Positions 43,001 to 51,394 of a stretch of DNA of 64,000 bases are shown here, in pieces. Every line of letters begins with the position of its first letter. Within the stretch, counting starts at the first letter, position 1. The position numbers and the translations under genes were made by a program. Source of the DNA: Turnera subulata (taxonomy: Eukaryota; Streptophyta; Magnoliopsida; Malpighiales; Passifloraceae); assembly GCA_028386065.3 (NCBI GenBank), contig JAKUCV010006588.1, positions 1-64,000 on the forward strand, read 5' to 3'. The notes under the pieces were generated by a model, which ran no database searches, was not told the DNA's origin, and saw nothing but the letters and a program-made list of their open reading frames with translations.

Positions 43001-43778
43001 GAATACTAAATAAAACATAATAATAGAGGGTATAAAATATACGCTTACTCGATAAATCTTTCAGCAATATCAATTCTCTCCCTCCTTTTTTTTTCTTTTT
43101 TTTTTAACAGAATATATATATTTTTCCTTTTTTTTTCTCTCCACTTTTTTTTTCTTTTCTCCTTTTTTTTTCAGGATCGGACCAAACAGTGTCAGCCCAG
43201 GGTAAGCCCGGGCCAAAGCAAATGGCCCAGCACCAGGGTCCAACCCAGCTCAGCCTGGCCCGGCCCAACATCAAGCCCAAAGTCATCAAATACGCGAAAC
43301 GGGTTAACCCGTTTCAACAGGGTCGTCTCCTTCAACACGCGGGTCGCCCGCTGTTGTGAGTTGCAGGCGGCGGTAAGAGGGCGGCAGGCGGCACGGGACA
43401 AGATCAGCAACGGCGGGAAGTTGATCGCGGCGACGAGGCGCAGCTGTGATGGCGCTGCAGCGTGGCGGTGAGGAGGGGAAGGGGAGAAGGAGGCGGATCC
43501 GACTGGTTGCTCGTCGGGTCTCGGTGTCCTACCGGCGCGTCGAGCAGCGGCGATGACGGGGGAAGGTACTGACGGGTAGGTGACGGCGTGAGGAAGGCCG
43601 TGGTGGTGACGGTGACGTGCACGGCGGCGCAGAACGTCCCGGCGTGAACCGTGACCGAGGTGGCAAACTGTTCATCTCCTTCCTTCTTTTTCGTTTCTGC
43701 TCTTCGTTTTCGTTTCCTTCTTTTAACTATTTTCTGCACTGGTTTCATGCTCTGGGTAGGACGATCGTGCTGATAACG
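43001..43778 (-). other. Copia-2 leader, GC-rich part
   Basis: Pyrimidine runs at 43080-43175, then GC-rich sequence with open frames but no recognisable gene. Next to the 5' LTR, the minus strand reads GTTATCAGCACGATCG, the probable primer-binding site. Confidence 0.45.
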
Positions 43779-43973
43779 TGTTATAAATTACGTGTTTATT
43801 TCTGTGATTATGTATGAAGAAGAAGAAGGTAGAAGCAGGAGAAGGGGAAGCTGCCCGGTATGTTTCATACAATTCTCATTCCTCTGTGTGCATAATATTT
43901 ATACACTGGGCATATACACAAAGCAGAATAGAGGTAGGTACAACAGTAATTCACATGGTTTTATAACATCTAA

Positions 43974-45290
43974 TAATAAGAGTGCTTTACTTTTTTATCT
44001 GTAGAAGATACAGTATCAGATAGACTATTGAAGGATAGGGAACTGCTTTTGTCACACTTTTTTTTTCTTTGAAAAAAAAAATTGCATCCTCAGATTTGTA
44101 TGATCGATGAATGAATTCAATTCATGCTCAACCTCCAATTCCAATATATATAGTGAGAAGGAAAAGAAATGGTATATCCTTTGAATAAAATTTTATTGAC
44201 AAGTCAGAAACCTGGTAGCTGGTGCATTCTTTACTATTAATCACGATCATCATCAACACCCCCTATCAGGAATTCGGATCGCAGATCTTGTATGCATTTA
44301 TTGCTTAGAAACCTTGACACGTTCAAGCTTGGAGGAATAAAAGGAAAAAGGCCAGTGTAAGAGAACAGGATGGACGGAGACCCAATACTTCTTAACCAAC
44401 CACATCTAGAACAGGTTGAGCAGCCATCTCCATCTCCATCCGAAGATTCTACTCTCCCCGCATCTCTCATCAGGATTCTCTATATCGGTCACTTCCTGGC
44501 AAGAAGGGATGCAAGGTTATCTCCTCGATCTCTAGCTCTCCAATTCTTTCAATGACCACCAGTAGATGTTCTTTCTGGTTCTTCTCTGATGTGATGAATC
44601 CTCTAATTTATGGTTTATCAATTCCCTCGATGATTTCCTACCATTTATCCAAGTAATTATTAGTCAGTCCACAATTCAATAACTCAAATGGTCTCATGAT
44701 CGGTTTCTGGCCGGAATCCTTGATCCTTCCTGCTATCTATGGTGCGGTTGAATCTGCCTCTACTGCATTATTTGGTTCCATCATCGGGCAATGGGTGGAA
44801 AGGTTGACCTATCCTTGATAATATTTTGCACACATAAACGACATCAAGATTTAAAAACCAAAAACTGGAAAACTAGGATAACATTTGATACTAATTTAAA
44901 AACTTAAATTCAAATGCAATCAGCTAGTCATAAGTCATAACCAATTGCTTCATCAATGCTTTGACAGTTGCCGTGAAAAGCTTTTGCTGATTCTAACCAA
45001 ACACTCCCCACATGGCATGGCCATGATGATGATGCTCTAAAGCTAAGTCAAAGGTGCTATTCTTGGTAAACCATTTTATGAAATGCCTCAGGGGCATATT
45101 TCGGCTTAATTTAATCTACACAAGGCAACATAGAAACACAATCCATAAGAACCAATTAATGAATGATTTAAGGTGTTGTGTTTTATGTATGCATCTAATT
45201 TATATAGGTTCAACACTGATACTGTATCTTCTACACAAAAAAGTAAAGCACTCTTATTGTTAGATAGAAAGTACAAGATAACACTTTCTG
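43974..45290. repeat. 75-bp inverted duplication flanking ferroportin relic
   Basis: AATAAGAGTGCTTTACTTTT...GATACAGTATCAG (43974-44022, continuing to the left of Copia-2 at 35845-35874) is present in inverse orientation at about 45214-45290 (CTGATACTGTATCTTCTACA ... GTTAGATAGAAAGTACA). The second copy is uninterrupted and shows the TCTAA target of Copia-2 before insertion (TCTATCTAACAATAAG). Confidence 0.8.
44370..44818 (+). pseudogene. Ferroportin/IREG (SLC40A) fragment
   Basis: 44370-44516 encodes MDGDPILLNQP ... ASLIRILYIGHFLARRDAR, and 44705-44818 encodes FWPESLILPAIYGAVESAST then ALFGSIIGQWVERLTYP and a stop. This is the start of a plant ferroportin (IREG, SLC40 family iron/metal exporter), whose conserved form has LYIGHFLARWGARMWEFSVG and IYGVVESASTALFGPIIGQWVD. 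The MWEFSVGLYMI part between the pieces is replaced by unrelated sequence, and everything after the second transmembrane segment is missing. It is a dead passenger fragment. Confidence 0.8.
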
Positions 45291-45750
45291 AGCTTAAGAT
45301 CAGCATAAATACAATGCCTAGAGCAATGGAAATGAGTAAAATATCATTTGCTGATGTTTGGGATCACCTTAAAATTAGCTATTACACGCTCACTATATAC
45401 GACAGATACAAGCAGTCCAACAAACTCGAAGAAGCATGGCTTAAATACCTTCTTCTACAAATGAGTTTTCGTGCACACAAAATCCGATAGTATTCCTCAG
45501 CCGATATCAAGCAGCCAACCTGTCTAAAATTGCAAGCCATACAATAAAACTATGATTCCCTACAAAACTAGCAGACCAAATTTTTTTTTCAGAGATTTTC
45601 TTCTCTTACAATTAAGCTAATTAATTGGCTTCTAGTGGGAAAACTGCAGGAACATCTGTAGGCCCCTAGTATGATATGATTATTTTTCTCTTACAACGAA
45701 ACTATCAGCAATATATAAAAGACAAAAGAAGAAGAGACACACCTGAGAAG
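44820..45750. other. Intergenic between ferroportin relic and F-box C
   Basis: Contains the second arm of the 75-bp inverted duplication. GCTGATGTTTGGGATCACCTT near 45351 echoes the NB-ARC piece (LDDVWDHL) at 35076. No gene. Confidence 0.45.
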
Positions 45751-45755
45751 GATAA

Positions 45756-47165
45756 TTAATTGACGCCTGATGCAAGCACTGCAGGAACTTGTGTAGGCCA
45801 CTCTGGTACTATATACTGAAACATAGTATTATATTCCTCCTTATTGTGACCAACCCTTTCATTCTCAGGTATTTTGTTGCTTTCTAACAGTTTCACTTCT
45901 CTGGTATGTAGATGGCACGAGAAAATACGATTCATAGAGCAGTAAGGGGGGCGCTGATTATAACGTTTAAAGCGCCAAGGTTGAGAGCAAGGTTGAGAGC
46001 GCTCATAAACTGTATAGCTATGAAGGAAGTAAACAATGCCTTCGTCATTCGGGTCCAGACCCAAAAGTTTCATATCCGTCCAGGGACCTTCTAATTGGTC
46101 TAGCAAAGGAGCATCATCGGTGTCGAATTCGTCGTAAAAGAGATTATACTCGAAGCTCCATTCTCCCTTCTCGTAGTCTTTTAATTCCCACATCCTAAGA
46201 AACAATCTGTCACTTTCATCATATTGGTTGTCGTTGTGTTGTTGCAGTAATCGAAGTGACCCGCGAAAGACTCCTAAAATCTCATAATGAATGGTTTTGC
46301 CCTCCTCATCAGGAGGGGTGTCAATTACATGGCATCTCTCTGGCTCCAAGGGATTATAAGCAATGATACAATTATATGTTGGCAAGAACAAAATACCATT
46401 CCAAGAAAACATATTAAACCTACCACCATAGGCGTCATAATAGGGGCTATAGTTGGGAGGATCAGGTACCTCCATGCTCACCCATGTGTTGGTTTCAGAG
46501 GAGAAAACTTCGGCCACGAACAGGCAATCACCACTTCCGTCATGAGTTCTAACAACCCTGTAGCTGATACTATCATCATGACTCAGTACTGCCAGACCTA
46601 CTGCCACATCTTTCGTGAAGGTCGGGTATGTCTCGGGGAAGGGTGGAACAGCAACCCACTTCCTTGTCAATGGATTGCACAGGTAATAAACCCTCTCTTT
46701 CAAGTCTATTGGATGGGTAGAGTGGCACAAGAGCAAGTCATTAGACGAAGCAGCAACGCGAATGTGGGCTCTCCTACCACGCCCTCCCTTTCCACGCCTG
46801 AAACAAGGCAGAAAACCCAAGTCAAATCTCTTCTTGTCGGATTGGTAGAATAATGGATCCTGCAAGCGGCCAACGCAGTTTATGATAGAATGGTCAGTGC
46901 CCCGAGTAGTCTTCTTGCAGTTGGTGACCAGCGTGAAGGGCTGCGGCTGATAAACAACACCCTCAGTGCGGTTCTTGTTATTGTGGATCTCCTTCCAACG
47001 CTTGGCAAAGATAGGGCTGGAGATCAGAGAATTCCAACGCTTGGAGACCAACTTCCCCTGGAAAGCAAATCTACAAGACATGAATCCTCTTCCAAGGATT
47101 TCAACCAATAAAGCATCGTCCATATCCTCCATTGAAGTCGAAGATTCACCCAGTACTGTCGCCAT
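45756..47165 (-). CDS. F-box protein C (F-box plus F-box-associated domain)
   Basis: Predicted SCF substrate receptor, 469 aa. Start chosen at MATVLGESSTSMEDMDD (47165), because the 83 in-frame codons upstream are not conserved in other copies and F starts equivalently with MATAKSS. F-box at about residues 14-55 (LLVEILGRGFMSCRFAFQG, KLVSKRWNSLISSPIFAKRW). A basic segment RRGKGGRGRRAHIR (about 120) is shared with F and G. Associated domain: YYLCNPLTRKWVAVPPFPET, FSWNGILFLPTY, AYNPLEPERCHVIDTPPDE, LFLRMWELKDYEKGEWSFEY, LGLDPNDEGIVYFLHSY, ending LASGVN. Complete and without breaks; it is the intact model for B, F, G and H. Minus orientation, downstream of the ferroportin relic. Confidence 0.9.
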   Translation of the reverse strand: MATVLGESSTSMEDMDDALLVEILGRGFMSCRFAFQGKLVSKRWNSLISSPIFAKRWKEIHNNKNRTEGVVYQPQPFTLVTNCKKTTRGTDHSIINCVGRLQDPLFYQSDKKRFDLGFLPCFRRGKGGRGRRAHIRVAASSNDLLLCHSTHPIDLKERVYYLCNPLTRKWVAVPPFPETYPTFTKDVAVGLAVLSHDDSISYRVVRTHDGSGDCLFVAEVFSSETNTWVSMEVPDPPNYSPYYDAYGGRFNMFSWNGILFLPTYNCIIAYNPLEPERCHVIDTPPDEEGKTIHYEILGVFRGSLRLLQQHNDNQYDESDRLFLRMWELKDYEKGEWSFEYNLFYDEFDTDDAPLLDQLEGPWTDMKLLGLDPNDEGIVYFLHSYTVYERSQPCSQPWRFKRYNQRPPYCSMNRIFSCHLHTREVKLLESNKIPENERVGHNKEEYNTMFQYIVPEWPTQVPAVLASGVN

Positions 47166-47560
47166 TTGAGACAAATTAAGGGTGAAGTTATTGGAACCTG
47201 TTAATTCACTTAAGTGAATCTTCACCTCTAAAATAGATTTTAGGGCCGGCTTCAGTTTAAAAGATAGTGTTTGATAGAAAAGCGAAATTGTAGAGTCATT
47301 CAACAACTTAGGGCTCCAATCTAAAAAATTAAACTGTATAATCCCGTAATTAACGGGATTGTAGCTCCTATAATCTAATGCGCGACGGAAACAAAAAAAA
47401 TAAATTGGATGCAACTTAAATTTATAATTAATAATTTAATTAATCATATTAATCTTTTTTCTTTTTTTTTAAGAATGGTCATACTAATCTATTCGGTTAA
47501 AACAATTGCATGCTGAAAGTCTTTCAACTCTTTTTATATAGGTTTAATTCAAAAAAAAAT
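47166..47560. other. Upstream region of F-box C
   Basis: AT-rich. An in-frame open extension of C reaches 47414, but it is not conserved. No A-type GTTGAGGCGG element is present, so C is probably regulated differently from A1-A3. Confidence 0.4.
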
Positions 47561-47564
47561 TGGC

Positions 47565-48110
47565 TTAATACTGTTTTTTGGCCCCCTTAGTTTGGCAACC
47601 ATTTTGATTTTAGCCACCTAATTTTTAATTTTTTGATTTTGCACCTTAATTTGGCAATGATTAGGTATTTTCACCCACCAGCCCATTCCAATTGGTAAAA
47701 TTGATGACTTGTAGGTTGCCTAACGCATGTAACTCCTCTTTTGATAATTTTCTTTCCTACAAAGTCACCCCAAACCGAATCGTCAGAACAAAAACTGATT
47801 TATGACCCGATATAAACCGATTTTGTTTCCTTCTTGTATTTGTTTTCGGATTATATATCGGGTCATAAATCGTTTTTTTTGTTCGGTCAATTTGGATTGG
47901 GATAATTTTGTAGGAAAGAAAATTACTAAATGAGGAGTTAATATGTGTTAGGCAACCTACATGTCAATAATTTTACATATTGGAATGGGTTGGAGGGTGA
48001 AAATACCTAATTATTGCCAAATTAAGGTGCAAAATCAAAAAATTAAAAGCTAGGTGACTAAAATCAAAGTGGTTGCCAAACTAAGGGGCCAAAAAAGGAC
48101 CATATTTCCT
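47565..48110. mobile_element. Foldback MITE, about 545 bp
   Basis: Nearly the whole segment is one large inverted repeat: TTTTGGCCCCCTTAGTTTGG at the left and CCAAACTAAGGGGCCAAAAA at the right, with matching inner phrases (GATTTTGCACCTTAATTTGG / CCAAATTAAGGTGCAAAATC; ATATCGGGTCATAAATCG / TATGACCCGATATAAACCG). No clear target duplication could be fixed because the left end is A-rich. The transcript would form a long hairpin. Confidence 0.75.
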
Positions 48111-48214
48111 GAATTTCTACGTGAATCAAGATCGAGAAAAGGAAGTTTTCCAACCATTGACTTAAATTCATTGCCTAACCCGACTCAGTGAAATATCAAT
48201 CTGTTTAAGAATAC

Positions 48215-48290
48215 CAAATTACATGATTCTGGTGATATCAAGACCTTCATTCCTTAGAGTTAAATCTAATTACAAATTGATGTCATACAA
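48215..48290 (+). pseudogene. NB-ARC fragment, third copy
   Basis: ATTCTGGTGATATCAAGACC then TTCATTCCTTAGAGTTAAAT matches the KILVIPRSAFPRFKSN-coding part of the copies at 29.4 and 35.1 kb. It is followed by an F-box phrase (TACAATCCCATGGAGCCAGA). Too decayed to read as protein. Confidence 0.55.
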
Positions 48291-48499
48291 TCCCATGGAG
48301 CCAGAGAGATGTCATATAATGACTCTTGACTTCTTCTCTTTGTAATCGAACAATAAAATACTAGGGGTATCTTTGACTAGCAAGCCAAGTAATTAATAAT
48401 CTCCAAGAACAAATGTGAGATCCAAATTCCAATCAATCGTTTCTCCTTTCCTTCTTCTTGTAGAAAACAGATACATAGCATTCCTTGTGCAAAAGACAA

Positions 48500-49701
48500 T
48501 TCTTCAAATAGTTCTAGCTGATCAGGGACTTGGGTCTTGTATAGAGAACATTGATGATACTTTATTGGTGGAAATCCTCTGCCGATCATTCCTCACTTCT
48601 AAATCTGCCTTTCAATGCAAGTTAGTCCGAAAGCGGTGGAAATCTTTGATCTCTAGCTCCATCTTCATCAAACGCTTGAAGGAGCAAGTTCATCAGCCAA
48701 CAAAGCACAACCTTTTGTACTCCTTATCAACCTCAGGATCCGTCCCAAGGAGGACAAGTATATCATCAACTACTTAGTTTCGAAACCCGCCAATCTATTC
48801 GGATTCCTGAGATTCAAGTTAGATTTCCTGCCTTGTTCCATCCCTAGAAAGGCCACCAGTGGTCGAATTGCTGCAAACTGTAGTGGCTTACTCTTGTGCC
48901 ACTCAATAGGTCACTTGATGAATTCAGAACCAAGAGTGTATTGCATTTGCAATCCAATCACTAGAGAATGGGTTGCACTCCCACCATTTCCTGCCAAATA
49001 CCCTTACATGGAAGGCGTGACTGTAGGTTTTGTGTGTGATGAGAAGAACTACAGTTGTAGGGTAGTAGGAATTCATGAAGGAACAGAGTCTTCTCGTTTA
49101 TATTCACCGGTAGCAAGTATTTATCAGGTACGGTGTTTTGTGGAATGGCATTTTGTTTATGGAAAATAGCATGGACACCAGTACTATTCTTGCTTACAAT
49201 CCCACGGAGCCAGAGAAATGCCGCATAATTAGAACCCCTCTAGACCCTGAAGGGAAACACATTAGTTACATGGTTTTTGGAGTGTTCCAGGGTTCTTTCA
49301 GGCTAGTACAACATTGTCAGTTAGAACTTAACAACATTGGAGGTGGCCGCGGATTTTCCAGAATTTGGGAACTAAAAGACTATGATAGAGGAGAATGGAA
49401 GTTCATAAATGAGATCCTTTTCAGGCAATTCAACACCAGTGATGCTACTTTGCAACGAGCAATATGGCATGACCAGGGGCCGGAGGTGACAATTTTGGCA
49501 TTGGACCCAAATGATGAACACACAATAACACAAAGGCCAGCTGGTAATGACTATTGGTGTCTTCGCAAAGTATTTCAGTTTGAAGTCCTACATAGTTCCT
49601 GTGCTGCCATGAAATACCCTACTCAAGTTTTAGTACTTCAAAACACAAACGGGAAAGAGCAGCAGCATCAAATTGATATGCAGGCATTAGATCAAATGTG
49701 A
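48500..49701 (+). pseudogene. F-box protein D, start lost and frameshifted
   Basis: Reads IENIDDTLLVEILCRSFLTS with ATA where the paralogues have the Met of SMED, then KLVRKRWKSLISSSIFIKRL; a frameshift near 48710; then FKLDFLPCSIPRK, YCICNPITREWVALPPFPAK, VTVGFVCDEKN; another break near 49125; then MWNGILFMENSM, AYNPTEPEKCRII, FSRIWELKDYDRGEWKF, TILALDPNDEH. The tail YWCLRKVFQFEV is the phrase found as a relic in many places here. It lies 240 bp before A3 in the same direction, as the 10.3-kb tail lies before A2. Confidence 0.8.
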
Positions 49702-49759
49702 AGAAGGGGAAAGATAACAGCTTTCAGAAGCAGAAAAAAAAAAAGGATAAAATTATGGG

Positions 49760-49935
49760 AATTAACTACTTTGTTGAGGCGTATAATTTATGGTGGTGGC
49801 TGAGGCGGTTTGCTCTATATATATAGGAACTACATTGTTGAGGCGGAGTAAATTGATTACTTTGTTGAGGCGGACGATTATAATTAAGAAAAGCTAAACA
49901 TCAAAAACCCTAACCCTTTGCTTTGTAGAAAAACA
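49760..49935 (+). promoter_or_regulatory. Promoter region of F-box A3
   Basis: Contains TTGTTGAGGCG three times (near 49771, 49833 and 49862) and GGCTGAGGCGGTTTGCTCTA followed by TATATATAGG, a plausible TATA box at about 49817-49824. The same blocks occur in A1 and A2. Ends with CTAACCCTTTGCTTTGTAG, as in A2. Confidence 0.55.
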
Positions 49936-49971
49936 ATGCATGGCACAAGAAAAATCTTCAATCTCCATTAA
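49936..49971 (+). other. Overlapping upstream ORF at A3 start
   Basis: An extra ATG at 49936, four bases before the main ATG and out of frame, opens an 11-codon frame (ATGCATGGCAC...) ending TAA at 49969-49971. A2 has CAATGGCAC here, with no extra ATG. Its translation would compete with that of A3. Confidence 0.6.
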
Positions 49972-51289
49972 TACAGCTTCCGGTAAGGGAATTGGGTCTA
50001 GTATGGAGGACATCGACGATGCTTTACCGCTTGAAATCCTTTGCAGAGCATGCTCCTCTTCCAAATTTGCGTTTCAATGTAAGTTGGTATCTAAACGTTG
50101 GGAATCCTTGATCTCCAACCCCATCTTCTCCAATCGCTGGAAGGAACTTCGCCATATTTATCATCCCAACAGAAGCAAACCCTTTGTCCTTATCATCAAC
50201 GTCGGGCCCAATAGGGACAAAAGAAAAATCATCAACTACGTAGTTTCCAAGCCCACCAATCTACTCCGACTCCATCATAGATCATTCAAGTTGGATTTTC
50301 TCCCTTGTTCGTGGCATGAGGGATTGGCAACCATTACTGATCGAATTGCTGCAACGTGTAATGGCTTGCTTTTGTGCCACACAATTTGCCAAAACCTCGA
50401 TTCAGGAGAACCAAGAGTGTATTACATATGTAATCCACAAACTAAGGAGTGGGTTGCACTTCCACCCTTTCCTGACAAATACCCCTTCAAGCAAGGTGTG
50501 GCTGTAGGTTTTGTCTGTGATGATGACAAGAACTGCCGGGTAGTGCGACTTCACCCAGGAAGTGAATGTTCCTCAATTTCTGAAAGGTGTGGTTGTACGT
50601 TTATAGCCGAGGTGTTTTCTTCTGAAACAAACAAATGGGAAGAGAAGGAGGTATGGCATCCACAGAATCCAAAGTTTAGCTTCATATACTGGCACAAGTT
50701 TCTTTCACATAGTATGTTTAGTTGGAATGGCATTTTATTCGTGGAGAACGATCGTCTGGCAAGAGAAATTGTAGCATACAACCCTATGGAGCCCGAGAGA
50801 TGCCATATAATTGAAACCCCTAGTGATGGATCCATTTCTGACACTGTTTTCGGACAGTGCAACGGGTCCTTACGGTTCCTGCTACACAGCCGCTATGACA
50901 TTAGCAACATTGGTGGTCGCGGTGGATTTTTTAGGATTTGGGAATTGACAGACTATGAAAGGCAAGAGTGGACGTTCAAGCACAATATCTTTTTCCATGA
51001 AATGAAAACAGACGATGTTGAGTTGAAAGAAGAATTATCCTATGACCAGGGCCCTGATGTGAAGATTTTGGCTTTGGACCCAAATTATGAAGATACGGTG
51101 TACTTTATTCAAGAATGGACCACAAGAAACCCAAGACCAGTTTTCTCATGCAATTTGCGGACAAAAAGAGTTGAACTATTTGATACCATAACATTAACAA
51201 ATTCCGGTGACTCTCTTCACAATATCTTTCACTTTGGAGTACCAGATTGGCCTGCTCGAGTTCCTGTCCTCCCATCACATGTTCCATAA
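49940..51289 (+). CDS. F-box protein A3 (F-box plus F-box-associated domain)
   Basis: 449 aa, predicted SCF substrate receptor. Start MAQEKSSIS aligned with A2. F-box at about 25-66 with an unusual ALPLEIL where A2 has ALLLEIL (Leu to Pro in the F-box helix, which may weaken SKP1 binding). Then YYICNPQTKEWVALPPFP, FSWNGILFVEND, AYNPMEPERCHIIETPSDG, FFRIWELTDYERQEWTFKHN, LALDPNYEDTVYFIQEW and an ending ARVPVLPSHVP. The frame is intact. Upstream: D and the shared promoter; downstream: an F-box relic split by a Mutator-like element. Confidence 0.9.
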   Translation: MAQEKSSISINTASGKGIGSSMEDIDDALPLEILCRACSSSKFAFQCKLVSKRWESLISNPIFSNRWKELRHIYHPNRSKPFVLIINVGPNRDKRKIINYVVSKPTNLLRLHHRSFKLDFLPCSWHEGLATITDRIAATCNGLLLCHTICQNLDSGEPRVYYICNPQTKEWVALPPFPDKYPFKQGVAVGFVCDDDKNCRVVRLHPGSECSSISERCGCTFIAEVFSSETNKWEEKEVWHPQNPKFSFIYWHKFLSHSMFSWNGILFVENDRLAREIVAYNPMEPERCHIIETPSDGSISDTVFGQCNGSLRFLLHSRYDISNIGGRGGFFRIWELTDYERQEWTFKHNIFFHEMKTDDVELKEELSYDQGPDVKILALDPNYEDTVYFIQEWTTRNPRPVFSCNLRTKRVELFDTITLTNSGDSLHNIFHFGVPDWPARVPVLPSHVP

Positions 51290-51394
51290 ACTTTTGAAGG
51301 TGAATTAATTTGCTACATGGTAGGATTGAGTTTTTGTCCTGTTGTTTGTCTACATCATTAGCTAGGTTCATCACTCTTTATCAACTGTTTAGGA

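Larger units (their letters stand above)
35875..43968 (-). mobile_element. Copia-2, LTR retrotransposon with decayed interior
   Basis: Seen: 190-bp LTRs (35875-36064 and 43779-43968), TGTTATAAAT...TTTATAACA, with five differences by eye; target duplication TCTAA at 35870-35874 and 43969-43973; on the minus strand a polypurine tract AAGGGGGAG directly before the left LTR. The interior has broken pol (36.1-38.7 kb), a gag relic (40.5-40.8 kb), hairpin arrays, an antisense chimeric ORF and a nested LINE. The phrase WHDRLGHSGS and a motif similar to GPQRRLGIYVG identify it as Copia. The insertion site, without the element, is present in inverted copy at 45214-45290. Confidence 0.92.

Noticed and set aside
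43404..43748. 114-codon frame in the GC-rich Copia-2 leader
   Set aside because: Low-complexity Pro/Ser/Arg composition, no known family, and frames are open on several strands because the region is GC-rich.
47166..47414. 83-codon N-terminal extension of F-box C
   Set aside because: Not conserved in F, which starts at the equivalent MATA; probably a chance open frame.
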